Source: Oryzias latipes
Lineage: Eukaryota; Chordata; Actinopteri; Beloniformes; Adrianichthyidae
DNA length: 64,000 bases
Reading direction: 5' to 3'
NCBI RefSeq assembly: GCF_002234675.1
Contig: NC_019866.2
Span: 3,826,642 to 3,890,641, forward strand
The notes beneath the pieces are model-generated. The model did not search any database, was not told the origin of the DNA, and was given only the letters and a program-made list of their open reading frames with translations. The stretch's first letter is position 1, and each line of letters starts with the position of its first letter. Of this stretch, positions 1-11,318 are shown one piece after another. Made by a program: the position numbers and the translations under genes.

Positions 1-2240
1 CAAAGCAAAACTTCTCTAAAGCTTTTTCTCTTTCAAATAAATAAAAAATCCTTTAATTCATCATTAAATTCCAACATAAAACGAATAAAATACCTAGTAT
101 TTACCACAACTTTATATCATTTTTGTTTTACACACCAACATCTGGACTGCAAAGCTCACAGCAAAGGATTTGGGGCTAAAAGATTCTGCTAAAATGATGC
201 AGAAGAGATGGAAAAGTCCACAGAAGCTGACCAATCAGAGCTGATGAGCCAATCTGGAAAATGTTTGTACCTTTTCCTGGGAGTGACTAGTTTGATTTAT
301 TTATGTAGCCGTTGTTTAACCAGATCCACAGATCTCTTTTTCAAAGGAGCCCTGGTCTAAAGGGAAATTACTGCACAACCCAGACATTTCATCTACAAAA
401 CATCCCAGTGGAAATAAAGCCACAGGATGTATTTCAACTTTTTTTATATATATATATTAAATCAACAACCACAATATAAGATGAGCAACAACCTTCAAAG
501 GAATTTCAGCTTTTGGGAGAAACAGTGTATTAGGGCATGTACGGATGATTATTTTTTATTTTAAAACTGCTAAAAACAAGAAGGTTAAGGTGAAAAAAAT
601 AAGGCAGAAAAACATCCCATTTATGTAAGAAATAGATCTTTCAGGATTTTATGATGCTCAAAATTTAAACTCTATTAACTTTATGACATTATCATTATGT
701 CAAACAAAAAAAAAAATTTAGCCATTTTGGTCATGAAATGATAAATTAAGAAAGATATTAAAAAAAAGTCCACCCTAACATTGATCAGTTAGTTAGTAAC
801 ACAACTATTACATGAAGCTACAATGTTAAATTAGAAATTCTACAAGAACCGATATAAATCTATATTTGCTATGTTTTCTCATTAAAACAACAACTAAATA
901 AGTCAAATTTTGAACTCCAACATTCAATTTGCAATAAAACGTATTTTCATTAAATGTTGTTAAATTGTATATCCAAAAACAAAATGTATTATTAAAAAAA
1001 TAAAAATAAAGTCTTCTTTTTGTCTTTTTGACACAAACTGCCTTAAAAGAACATTAATCTATAGAACTGATCATTTTATTTTTTTAAATAAAGATTGATT
1101 TAATTTTTTTAAAACCCAGCCTAACGTTTTAAAAGAAAAAAACAATGATTACAAAAACAGTTTAATCATTTAACTTTTAAGGCTATTAGTGTTGAAACTC
1201 TTACTTATGAAAGAATAAAATAATATTTCTCCATTTAGACTCAGTAATGTGGTGTGGTGTAAAATAAAATGCAAAAATAAACTTTTGTCTACTGATCTGT
1301 CTAAAATTAGTCAAAGACCCACTCCGATGATCCTTTGATCTATTTTCAAAGCGTTTTTTAATTATGATTGCACAGTTTTTAGACAAAATCTAAAATCTGT
1401 GTCGTTTTCTAGGACTTAGTTTCTGCAGAGCGGCAGGAGTTCATTAGAAACTCACCTCTGAGTTGTGGGCAGGACTGTTGGTGCAAGTAAGCCCCGCCCC
1501 CATTTCCTGTCATCTATCTGTTTACGTGCTCTCCCGCTAGTTTACAGCTCCTTACCACCTCCAACCTAACATTACTATGTGGCCGTACAGTTTGGAGCCA
1601 GATTCCAGCTCAGAAGAGGAAAACAAAGATGTACATGAATCTATGTGTCTGCAAGTGGATGCATCGGAATGGAGCAGGGCAGGGCCGTTTTACGCATTGA
1701 CTGTATAATAGAACTGGACTGAGCGCGTGTGACTTCAACCATAGAAAATACCATACCTCCATTTAAATGAAGTACATTCGGTCACCATTTTTCCGTGATA
1801 CAACCACGTTGGAGCCAGACGTCAATCACTGATCTGAGTTGGTCTGAGTCAGCGTTTCTATGGTAACAGCTGTTGGCTTTTGGGAGTTTGCTGAAAGCGG
1901 CTCAGGAGAATCCATCAATGAAACGTTTGAGGTGGGAACCACTGGCTTTTACTGAGGCATCTGATTGGTCAGTGATTAACTTAGGATAAAGAAAAAATAA
2001 AAGAAGATAAGAAAAGTTATTCTGACAAAAGTTATGATTGAGTAATAGCTGTTTAATTCTCTATAGAAGTCTATGGGATTTTGGCTTCTTGGAGCCAGAA
2101 AGTACTTCCTGTTTCAGTCCAGTTCCCATATACAGTCAATGGTTTTACATCACAGCTACAGCTTTTTCATGTTTTCGTCTGCTCCTGAATCACAACGATT
2201 TGAATAAAGAAATACTCAAAAAACGCCCCTCTCTCTTTTT
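1..2240. other. AT-rich non-coding flank
   Basis: No gene could be supported here. The stretch is AT-rich with many homopolymer runs and short spurious frames. The later exons of the minus-strand paqr4 gene should lie on this side, but no PAQR-like coding segment is visible, so they are probably beyond the left edge. A dispersed repeat occupies about 1290-1690 and is listed separately. Confidence 0.5.
1290..1690. repeat. Dispersed repeat, second copy near 53.8 kb
   Basis: This stretch matches 53760-53955 in the same order: a tract around TTTGATCTATTTTC, then AATTATGATTG, then AGTTTCTGCAGAG, then a GGAATGGAGCAGG tract. The two copies lie on either side of the perforin array. I do not recognise the family and see no coding capacity. 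Confidence 0.5.
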
Positions 2241-2283
2241 TAAATAATCTTTCTATTGGTCCCGCATCTGATCCGCCGCTCAC

Positions 2284-2449
2284 CGTGAGTGTAGATGTTC
2301 CCCAGCTCATTGTGCAGGTAGAACAGGCTCCGGATGCAGTCCTGCACGGAGGAGCTCGGCCGGTATCCCGTCAGGACGTATCTGTTGAACTGGAGGTGCG
2401 GAGGGGAGTTCGCCCAGTCCAGCAGCCGGGGTCCGTTCAGAAAAGCCAT
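2284..2449 (-). CDS. paqr4: PAQR4, first coding exon (partial gene)
   Basis: This is the first coding exon of progestin and adipoQ receptor family member 4, a seven-helix membrane protein of the PAQR family. The start is the Met at 2449, in a good initiation context (GCCATGG), and reads MAFLNGPRLLDWANSPPHLQ. It continues through the family motif FVLTGYRP-like (here YVLTGYRPSSS) into LFYLHNELGNIYTHG. This closely matches my memory of vertebrate PAQR4. The exon ends in CACG followed by GTGAGC, a good donor, so the split Gly codon continues in the next exon. The frame stays open upstream of the chosen Met with a hydrophobic run, but the family start supports the shorter form. Exons 2 and 3 are not in the window. 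A paqr4a/paqr4b distinction cannot be made. Confidence 0.9.
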
Positions 2450-2559
2450 GGCAAACAGGACCGTTAGGAGGACTCCGCCGAACAAGTAGAACCTCGCCTG
2501 CAGCCCTATGTACACGCCCAGTAGAACTACTGCCACCCAAACCTTGTTGGATAACATTG

Positions 2560-3330
2560 GTCTCGGTTGTTTCTTAATTTGTTAAAAAAAATGTGTTTAA
2601 AGTCCGTTAGCCGCCTAGCACCGCGCTAGCATGCTCCTGTCAAGTCCTCTCGGCGCGTCCCGCCGCTGCTTGCATCCAAAGCCCGGTCCCTGTGCGAGCG
2701 TCATCCCCAAGGATGGAGACAGACACGGCCGGCAGCGGAGGGCATGGCTCCGGATGCTCATCCCGCTCGGCATCCGTGGATCGTCGGAGCCTCACAGATG
2801 TGCTTCCAGAGACGGGAACGGCCAGCGCTCATGGCGACTCTTTCCCTTCCTCGTTCGTTAGCATTCCAGCGCAGAGGAACTGTCTTGATGATCGGGGATG
2901 CTGCGAGCGCCGCGCGGACACCCGACTCCAGAGGATGCTAGCTCGATCCTTCCAGCGGTCAGATTTACAGCGGAGGACTAGTAGCTGCACGAAAATCCAG
3001 AGCAGACAGGAGGTTCAGCCGCGGATGTTAGTAACAGATAACGGGAAAAAAATAAATAAATAAAAATGCGGGTTCGGAGCGGTAATTTTGAAGGACTCAG
3101 CTAGCAAGCCGGCAGATGGCTACCGATGTCCGGCGCGCGTGAGGATAAGAACATTTCTCCGAACCCACATGACCCGGTCCGCGAAGCGGGTATCTATTTT
3201 CGCCTCCACACGTTGATCTGTCTGAATATCTTCCTCCCAAATATTACAGTGACAGTCTTCCTTTGGAGCGGAACCCTCTTTAGCGGCCTCAAGTCCCCAC
3301 ACATCTCCTCAGGTTTTCTGATTCTTTAAA
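2560..3330. promoter_or_regulatory. CpG-rich upstream region of paqr4
   Basis: After AT-rich DNA, this stretch is GC-rich with many CpG dinucleotides and sits directly upstream of the minus-strand paqr4 start, so it is likely its CpG-island promoter and 5' untranslated region. Several plus-strand frames are open here (for example 2692-3063), but they show no recognisable protein and are typical of CpG islands. A divergent transcript is possible but not shown. Confidence 0.5.
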
Positions 3331-4511
3331 TAAGAACCACCGCACTTCCGGTTTATGTTTTCAAAATAAAACACGCTTCATAGAACATGCCAGATTGTTT
3401 GGTCATTTCAACAGATAGCACGTGGAAGACAATGAAACTATGTTAGTAACTCACTAAATATATTTTAAATGTTTTTTTAAACGTTTTTTTTTAGTTGTAT
3501 CTTTTTATGGAACTACGACTTTTTTAGATGTATGTGTGAAATAAGGAGTATCGTTATGCTCATTTTTTCTAAATGCTTAATAAACTGAAATTTTCCTTCA
3601 TTTTATTTCATTTATTTATTTATTAGAATTTTAGATCAAAAAATGGGGAAAAACTGAACCATACACTTGTCAGAAGTCAGAGCTCTGTCTCCCCCTCTGG
3701 TCATCAGCAGGAACTGTCTCCTGAGTTCTACCACACTACAGCTCCCAGCATCCCCAGCACTCACTTCCTGGATACTGCACACCTGACTCTCATACATTCA
3801 ATTAACCACGACATACTCAAGCACTGCAATGAGCTAAGTTCAGTGCAGAGTATTGTTTGTGCTACTCTGCCTTCCTTACCGAGCATAATATTTGGACCTG
3901 ATCTTCTGTCTCCTGACCCGGTATCTGACTCAGTTTGCCTTCCACCTGCCCCGACTCTCACCTGGATCTTGACTACCCTGTCTCTCCTCTGATGATCTAA
4001 TGCCTGCTATTGACTCCTTTGTGGACTTTTAGCTCAGCTAAAAAAACTGCTGCATTTTCATCCAGCCATCTGCCTGTTCTTGTGACAATACTACATAGGC
4101 ATACTACAAAGCCACATAATTATCCCCCCCCCCCCCCCCCCCCAGAAAAAAGAAAATGTCCAGACAAATGCAAAATAATCTCAACGGGACTCAAAACTAT
4201 TCAGTGTAACCACAAAAATGTACAAAATAAAACAAGCACTGATATTAAATAATCCACAAAAGGCAGTTTATCTGGTATTTACTCCAGTTTTATTGAAAAT
4301 ATATAACCAGCTGTGTTAGGGAGAAGGATTTCCAACTTTGCAAAAAATTATAGACCAAAATTATACTTAGCTAATGGGCAGAGTTGTAAACTTACACCCT
4401 TAAAACACAACAGGAAAATGTAGGTCAAGTGATTACAAAACATGTCTGTTCTGCAGTTAACTATATTTTTGGGCTTTGTTTGGGCCTGTCTCTTTCTCAG
4501 AGCCTCTAAAC
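3330..4511. other. Non-coding stretch with poly-C tract
   Basis: No gene is seen. About 3660-4110 is less AT-rich and reads like a degenerate dispersed repeat. A run of 20 C residues lies at 4124-4143. The hAT target duplication CTCTAAAC is at 4504-4511. Confidence 0.4.
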
Positions 4512-5264
4512 CAGCAGTCTGCAAACTTCAACACCAAAAAATACATTTGGGCCAATTCCTCTCAGACAAGAACCCTGTGGAGCTGCAAAGTCTTACTTAT
4601 AAACATTTGACACAGTTTTGTAATAACGTTGCTCATGCCATATATAAATAAAATGTTGCTTTTGTCATTAATAAAATGTAAAATATGAAAACAAAATGTG
4701 TGTGTTTCTAAATTTAAAGACTTTTTTTTACTTTTTCCAGAACGTCGTGTGAAATCTTTTTTATAATTGGACACCCTGTGTAACAAAGGATAATTTCACT
4801 GTAGGATATGTACGCCAACATTTTGAATGGCTTTTTCTCTAGTGACAGCTTAACTGTACCTTCGAGTGCTGTCATCTTTCTTCTGATGCTGTTAACCTGA
4901 AAATAAACAGGAATGAATAGGCTCATGAGCTAACTTCCCTCTGGGCAGTAATTAAACATTGTTCAGTAGTATAAAATACATGCCTACAGAAGATCAAACG
5001 TTTTACCCACGTTCTGCTCAGTATTAGAAACCAGTGCAGTCAGTCTTTGTTCACACAAAGGTTTTTGATTGTCAGCAGTGGTGTAAAAACTTTACACACT
5101 TTACTGCTATAGAAATACCTCGGCGATAAATTTATGAAAATGACTAACTAAAACAAAATCAATGCTAAATAGGTTTATGTTTTTTGTTTTCTTAGCCACA
5201 GAGCCAAAGATGAGTGTTAAAAGAGCCACATATGGGCTCCTGGATCTCAGGTTGCAGACCCCTG
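4512..5264. mobile_element. Non-autonomous hAT-type element
   Basis: The left end starts CAGCAGTCTGCAAACTT and the right end finishes AGGTTGCAGACCCCTG, so the termini are imperfect inverted repeats. An exact 8-bp duplication, CTCTAAAC, lies on both sides (4504-4511 and 5265-5272), as expected for hAT transposition. The inside is AT-rich without a transposase. A related element lies at 47526-48209. Confidence 0.8.
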
Positions 5265-5399
5265 CTCTAAACTAAAAGACATAGCACTTCTTTCTTCTCG
5301 TTCTTGCTGACACCCTTCTGTCACTCATCACACCTAAAACCTTCTTCCACCTTCCAACCTGCTTCTAGAAACCTCTTCACTTCTTTGCCACTCTCTGTT

Positions 5400-5960
5400 A
5401 ATCTAAACTGTTTGCCTTAAGTGTTTCAAATTCTCCACCTTCTTCTCGTCTCCTCCCTGTAACCTCCCCGTTTCTCTACATGTTCCTCCACCTGTTCCCT
5501 GCTGTCACGACAGATCACAATGTCATCTGCAAACATCGTGGTCCACAGAGATTCCTGTCTAACCTTATCTGTCAGTCTGTCCATCACAACTGAAAACAAG
5601 AAGGAGCTCAAAACTGATCCTTAGTGCAGTTTCACCTCCACCTTCAGCTTCTCTGCCACAGCATCTCACCACTAATTTTACACCTGTGGTTCTGTTCCTC
5701 TGCATGAAACCATACGGTTGTTAGTTCTGACCTCAGTCTAGCCTCCTCTACTTTTTCCCATGACTACATCGTGTGAATCATCAGCTATATTTCTCGGTGG
5801 TTTCCACAACTTTGCATGTCTCTGGTGTCCTCAAAGACATACTCCTTCATTGTTTACTCTCCAAGACCTTGATAAATAGCTCCATCTGCCACCTGTCCTG
5901 AACACTTCTTGTTGTTCTTGAAACAATGGTTTGCTATATTTTTATTTGATGTTTTTCTAC
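5400..5960 (-). mobile_element. LINE (RTE-like) reverse transcriptase fragment
   Basis: On the minus strand, 5426-5611 encodes a piece of non-LTR reverse transcriptase. It includes FLFSVVMDRLTDKVRQESLW and the polymerase active-site box MFADDIVI (a YxDD-type motif with F). The flanks continue in related but broken frames. Only the palm-domain part is seen, with no endonuclease domain. The family is RTE-like by memory of the motif; the exact clade is uncertain. Confidence 0.7.
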
Positions 5961-6989
5961 CTTCATTAAGGCCCAAAGTGCCTTGCAGTCACCAGACTGA
6001 AATAATCCTATCTTACCCTCTCTTCACCTCCTGAATATTTTAGTGTCCTTTCCTCCCTTCCTCTTTCCATCTGGTCTCTTGAACATACAGGAAATCAATT
6101 TTTTTCTTTCTATTATGTCTGCCAACTCTCCAGTATTTCCTGTCAGTCCCAACATTTAAAGTACCTCCTCCAAGTACTTCCCTCCTGTCTTTCCTTTCGC
6201 CTTCTCTACAAGTGAACACGACTTCTACCCTTAAGGTCTATGACACCAAATATGGTATCCGAAACTGTGAATAAATTAACAGTCAAACCATTATTTTTTT
6301 AAACTTTTGCAGATGTGTCACAAAAAAAAAATCCTCTTGCGACCTTGTCAAACCAAACCCTGTCTCTAGTTTAGATGCGGTTTGGCGTTTCAAGTGACTC
6401 TTTTTTTTAACCGTGTCAAAAACAACAAAAAAACTTTTTGGACAATTTGAAACAATGATTCATTAACATGCCTATTTTTAAATAAATGATTCATTCAATA
6501 ATGGGATAGTACCCTTTCAGAGCTTTGATTGAGAGCAGAACCTTTTTTTTTGTTTCTTTCTTAATCAGTGTTTTGGAGTGGCAAGATGAGTCACAAGTAA
6601 TATATTTGAGCTAGATTTAGTAAAAGGATTAGTCAAAATAAATGTTCAAAGTTGGGCAACTTTATGTCCAGCAAAAGTTAATCTTGTTTGTGTGTGTTTG
6701 TTTGAGTCTCCTAAATATATTGTTGTGTCACAGAGTGTAAAAGTCAAGGCGAAAGGCCCATGACTCTCCCTCAAACAGTCGATGCATCCGGTAAGTACCA
6801 TCACCAGACGCCCCTCAGGAACCATGGAACAATCACACACTGCAAAGCAGAAAATAACTGTTACAAAAGGTTGTTGCCGTAGGAGGAAGGGGTTGCCTCT
6901 TGCAATGATGGAGGAGAGGTGGGGCCATTGAGCAGAGCAGATGGACAAGGACCGACCTGCTTGACTTCCCCAGAAAAGGCGAGAAAAGA
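5961..6989. repeat. Perforin-unit spacer, diverged copy
   Basis: This spacer resembles the spacers upstream of copies 3 and 4. The block at 6650-6860 (GTGTGTTTGTTTG, then GATGCATCC, then CCAGACGCCCCT, then CTGCAAAGCAGAAAATA) corresponds to about 31030-31250 and 40010-40255. No gene is seen. It shows that the duplication unit extends at least 5 kb upstream of copy 1. Confidence 0.6.
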
Positions 6990-8266
6990 AAAACAGACTC
7001 CGTCGGGGTTTCTTCCAGAATGGTCCTATCTTTGGCTCCATGCATCTTCCCATCAAGTCTAACCATCCTCCTTGTCCCTGCTGAAGAAAAGCAGAGCCCA
7101 ACAATGATGCTGCCACCACTGTGTTTGACAGTGGGGATGGTGTGTTCAGGGTGATGTGATGTGTTGCTTTTCCACCATCCATCTTCCTCCGCTTATCCGG
7201 GACCGGGCCACGGGGGCAGCAGTCCAAGCCGAGATGCCCAGACTTCCCTCGCCCCGGCCACTTCCTCCAGCTCCTCTGGGGGGACCCCGAGGCGTTCCCA
7301 GGCCAGCCGACAGACATGGTCTCTTCAACATGCCCGAAACACCTCTCCAGGGAGGCGTCCAGGGGGCATCCGTACTAGATGCCCGAGCCACCTCAAACTT
7401 TTAAAGCTAAAAATTTTACACCAAACATGATGTTTTGCATTGTTGCCAAAAAATTGGATTTTGGTTTCATCTGACCAGAGCACCTTCTTCCACATGTTTG
7501 TGGTGTCTTCCAGGTGGCTTGTGGCAAACTTTAAGCAACACTTTTTAAGGATAACTTTAAGAAATGGCTCTCTTCTTACCAATATTCAAAAAGGTCAGAT
7601 TTGTGCAGTATACAACTGATTGCTGTGCTATGGACAGACTCTCCCACCTCAGCTGTAGATCATCATCCGGAGAGATCATGGGCCTCTTGGCTGCATCTCT
7701 GATCAGTCTTCTCCTTGTTTGAGCTGAAAGTTTAGACGGACGTCTGGGTCTTTGTAGATTTGCAGTGGTCTGATACTCCCTCCATTGTGCGTGCACAGTG
7801 GTCCTTGGGATGTTTAAAGCTTGGGAAATATTTTTGTATCCAAATCTGGCTTTCTCCGGCTTTATCTCGGACCTGCCCGGTGTGTTCCTTGTTCTTCAAG
7901 ATGCTCCCTGTGCTTTAAAGGGATCTCTGAGACGATCACAGAGCAGCTGCATTTATACGGAGACTTGATTACATCCAAGTGGATTCTATTTATGTTCATT
8001 AGTCATTTAGGTCAACATTGGATCATCAGGGGATCCTCACTGAACATCTGGAGAGAGTTTGCTGCACTAAAAGAAAAGGGACTGAATGATTTTGCACGCC
8101 CAATATTTCAGTTTTTTATTTGATGAAAAAGTTAGAAATATCCAATACATTTTTTTTTTCACTTCATGATTGTGTCCCACTTGTTGTTGATTCTTCACAA
8201 ATACTTACAGTTTTATATCTTTATGTTTGTTTGAAGCCTGAAATGTGGCAAAAGGTTGAAAAGCCA
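6990..8266 (-). mobile_element. Tc1/mariner element, truncated and broken
   Basis: Minus-strand frames carry Tc1-type transposase pieces, for example WKKVLWSDETKIQFFG (7500-7450) and a helix-turn-helix part with RRPSKLSAQTRRRLIRDAAK (7760-7700). The right end, CAAAAGGTTGAAAAGCCACTG at 8246-8266, is followed by TA, the Tc1 target. The left end is lost near 6990, and an unrelated retroposon fragment interrupts it at about 7168-7400. It is not functional. Confidence 0.75.
7168..7400 (+). mobile_element. Retroposon fragment inserted in Tc1
   Basis: This GC-rich segment begins CCATCCATCTTCCTCCGC and continues through tracts such as GATGCCCAGACTTCCCTC and CACTTCCTCCAGCTCCTC. The pattern is a widespread teleost retroposon sequence. 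It splits the Tc1 transposase region, so it arrived later. The exact family is not certain. Confidence 0.5.
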
Positions 8267-8395
8267 CTGTATATGTGGGTGTGTGGATATGTGCAAAGTG
8301 CAAAAATGGGCGTCTAACTATGATGGATTACACCTGCTTCATTTTAACCACTAACTTTTTAAAAAACAATTTGTAAGAAGGGACAAATTCATTTG

Positions 8396-8536
8396 GTCAA
8401 CCAATGGAAACTGTCACTTCACACCTCACTCCCCCCAAATTCGCACACCTCCACAGCCCCTTAAATGTTGCTGCATCTCTGTTGTGAGCTTCAGACCCTC
8501 AGCGACAACCCATCAGGCAGAGGAGACTTCATGCAG
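8396..8536 (+). promoter_or_regulatory. Promoter and non-coding exon 1 of perforin copy 1
   Basis: This block is conserved upstream of copies 1-4. It contains AACCAATGG (CCAAT-type) at about 8399, a run of C and CACACCTCCAC, a TATA-like CCTTAAAT near 8459, then a CTGTTGTGAGCTTCAGACC tract and a GCAG/GTTTGTG donor at 8536. I infer that transcription starts about 25-30 bp after the TTAAAT and that the short untranslated exon splices to the acceptor at 11306. No transcript evidence is available. Confidence 0.55.
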
Positions 8537-9029
8537 GTTTGTGTTCACTTATTTTCTCAAAATACAACAGATAGGCTCTTGATCCGTTGAGTCTCCTTTA
8601 ATAATTTTGCTATTAGGCAGCAGAAAAGAAATGTATTAATGTTAAAAAGTTAAGGATTAAAGGTTTATTTGAAATGTGAGGATAAAGATAATTTCCTTAA
8701 GGAAATTTCCACAAAAAATGTACAATGAATAAAGCGATGCTTTTCCACCTCCTTAGAAGGCCCACAGCTATGGGATGTCGTTTGTAAAGTGACAAAATAA
8801 AATTTCAACAGCAATAGTTTTTGCTATTTAGCCTGTTATAGGATAAAAGAAAAACAGGTTTCATTTTTCAAATGCGCATTTTTATCTTTTAATTGGAAAT
8901 GTCTTGAATCAGTATAGCACAAGTGCATGCATGGACAACAACATTGGCAAGAATCAGAATAAAAATCCAGCTTTTATTTTGACACTCCACTTCCATTTCT
9001 TGGCAAGTTCTTTATCACATTAACTAAAT

Positions 9030-9320
9030 AATTAGTAATAATATTTGGTTAAAAAGTTAAATATTTTATTTGGACTTAAATATTTATATAACAAACAAAG
9101 TGTTTAGTTATGAAGCTCAAATGCTTAGTTTGGAAAATAAATTTTTAGGTCAGATCTAAATATTACATTTGCAAACCAAATGTTTCATTTATCAAATTTA
9201 ATATTTAGCTTATCAACTAAACATTTAATTTATAAACTAAACATATAATTATAAAATATTTTACTTTAAGGAACATTTTTAGCTTGCTAACTAAATATTT
9301 AGGTAGTAAATGTTATATTT
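9030..9320. repeat. AT-rich imperfect minisatellite
   Basis: Motifs such as ACTAAATATTTAG, AAACATTTAATTTATAAAC and TTAGTTATGAAGCTCAAATG recur every 20 or so bases with much drift. The pattern is an old degenerate tandem repeat based on an AAATATTTAGTTT-like unit. Confidence 0.5.
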
Positions 9321-9409
9321 ATAAATAGAGTAATTAAAAGGTGAAAATATGCATTTCAAAGAGAAAAAAAACTGACAGCTCCGCTGCAAAATTATGACAC
9401 CAACTTATA

Positions 9410-9540
9410 ACTACCACCAATATGGGGTTCAGTGTCGTGCCCAAGGACACCTGGACACATGGGTGAATGGCATGAACTGAAACAGTGATCTTCTGATCAG
9501 AGGTCGACCGCTGTACCTTTGACCACGACCATTGATCTCG
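9410..9540 (-). mobile_element. SINE fragment
   Basis: The stretch contains GGGGTTCAGTGTCGTGCCC and AAGGACACCTGGACACATGG, matching the SINE at 10505-10765 in the same order. It is partial and diverged. Confidence 0.5.
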
Positions 9541-10504
9541 TCTTTATGGAGAGGATCGGTGATTGTCTTCTGGCTAGTTGTCAAGTCCGAAGTCGTCCCA
9601 TAATGAACCCAACTGAGTCAATTGAACTGAACTAAACCAATGTAATGACATCTGGGAACCTGTGCAGATGCTTTAAGTTTAGTAGATGATTAGTTGGTGA
9701 AACTCAGTTTTAGACATTCATACCCTGCAGAATTTGGTCAGATTTCTCAGGAGTGTTCCAATTTTATTAAGGGAAGCAACTATTTGTATGTAATAAGGGC
9801 GGGGTCAGGGTTGCAGTTAGGGTTATGGTTAAAATAGGCACGGCAGGAATGTCCGTTAACATGAATTTCCATCAATTTTTGTTCTTGGTTGTATAAATCC
9901 TCTTGTTTAAGGGTTTTTTGAGCTAGAACCTCAATTTCTGTTAAAATAACAAAACAATTAATACTATAAATCAATTCAACAGTGGGCCCCCAAATCTTTA
10001 TTCCATCAAAGTTGGATTTTTTTTATGGAAATGAAACACACTTTTACATGATATTGTAATTTTTTGAAAAGTGTCTGCATGTGCACAAATAGATAGGAGT
10101 TCCAATAGACCAGATTAATAAGAATAAGAAGAATACATTTTATTGAGAAAGAAATGCGTTTTACATTTTGAAAAAAATCTCAAAGCGCTACATTATAGAT
10201 CAGAAAGAAAGGTGTCAGCAGATAAAAAGAAAGACTGCCACATCAAAGGCACAGTCCAAATCACTGGTTGAGGTTTGGAACACTTGTCTAAAAAATGTTT
10301 TCACAAAATTTGCATAGTTTTACAGCAAGGCATTTTAGCTGGAGGTTTGTAATGTATAACTACTTTAAGTTAAAGAAAACTATAGGGTGAGTGGGAGTCT
10401 ACCCTGGGTTGAAACTTGGTCACAAACAGCTGTAAATAGAAATAGTGTCAAAGAATATAGCAGATTAAAGGCTCTATTTAAAAAAAGCAATTAAAAGAAT
10501 GGTA

Positions 10505-10765
10505 AAATGGAGTATACTTATATAGCACTTTTTTACCTTCTTTGAAAGCCGAATGTGAGCCCATTCACCCATGCACACACGCATTCACACACTGGTGGCG
10601 GCTCCGCTGCCGAACACTGGCGCCAACCTTCCACCAAAGGGAAGGTGGGGTTCAGTGTCTTACCCAAGGACACTTCGACACACGGGCATGCAAGGCGGGA
10701 ATCGAACCTGCAATATTACAATCATGGATCTACCGCCCTACCACTGCACCACATCCACCCCTATG
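10505..10765 (-). mobile_element. tRNA-derived SINE
   Basis: Read on the minus strand it begins GTGGTGCAGTGGTAGGGC, an A-box-like tract, with GGTTCGATTCCCGCC as the B box about 40 bp later. The body CCTTGGGTAAGACACTGAAC follows, and a tail near ATATAGCACTTTTTTACC. This is the common teleost tRNA-derived SINE organisation. Frames across it are chance. Confidence 0.7.
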
Positions 10766-10799
10766 ATGATGATGATGATGATCAATGAGGCCAGAACAA

Positions 10800-11000
10800 T
10801 CTCATAATTCTGAAATGCACACAGTCCGATTCACAGCTGTAATTTTATGCAAACATTCAATGTACATTTGGAAATGCACACATTGTGTTTCACACATGCA
10901 CACTAAATGTTTCACAAATGCACAATAAGTGTTTCATACATATCCACGCTGTTTCTCAGCGTGGATATTCACCATAAATGTTTCAGAAATGCAGAAATAA
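10800..11000. repeat. Short tandem repeat with perfect hairpin
   Basis: A drifted unit of about 20 bp related to AAATGTTTCACAAATGCACA repeats across this stretch. Inside it, 10940-10951 (ATATCCACGCTG) and 10957-10968 (CAGCGTGGATAT) form a perfect 12-bp stem around the loop TTTCT. Confidence 0.6.
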
Positions 11001-11318
11001 ATGCTTCACAAACATTTTCAGATAGACTTGTAAAATGAACTCACATATCATGCAAACTGCAGAATGTGCATTTACAAACCCCCTCTCATTTGTGAGAGAA
11101 ATCCCTGTGGTGAATTTTGAGACTCCCCTGACGTAGCAGGTCAAATAATATCATCATTGGCTTATGAATCTGTCAATCAAATTCATCAGCAAAGCAAGCG
11201 TGTTCGCCTTCTAGTTTTTTGTATTTAAGGTGTACAGAGGAAATGTTTTATTACGCAGATCTTGTTTGAACTAAACAATTTTTAAAAATTGTCATACATT
11301 TTACAGGTGAACACCATC

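Larger units (their letters stand above)
8537..11306 (+). other. Inferred intron 1 of perforin copy 1
   Basis: The intron would run from the GTTTGTG donor to the TTTTACAG acceptor just before the copy 1 start. It holds an AT-rich imperfect tandem repeat (9030-9320), SINE pieces (9410-9540, 10505-10765) and a second short tandem repeat with a hairpin (10800-11000). No coding exon is seen. Confidence 0.45.

Noticed and set aside
2692-3063. Open plus-strand frame of 123 codons in the CpG-rich region
   Set aside because: No recognisable domain, overlapping open frames in all phases, and location in a probable CpG-island promoter. GC-rich DNA gives such frames by chance.
3660-4110. Possible LTR or SINE
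   Set aside because: The composition suggests a dispersed repeat, but I could not find paired ends, a target duplication or a tRNA-like head.
10690-10765. tRNA gene from the A-box and B-box-like tracts
   Set aside because: The head does not fold as a full tRNA by eye and is fused to a SINE body repeated elsewhere in the window. The same holds for 21700-21775.
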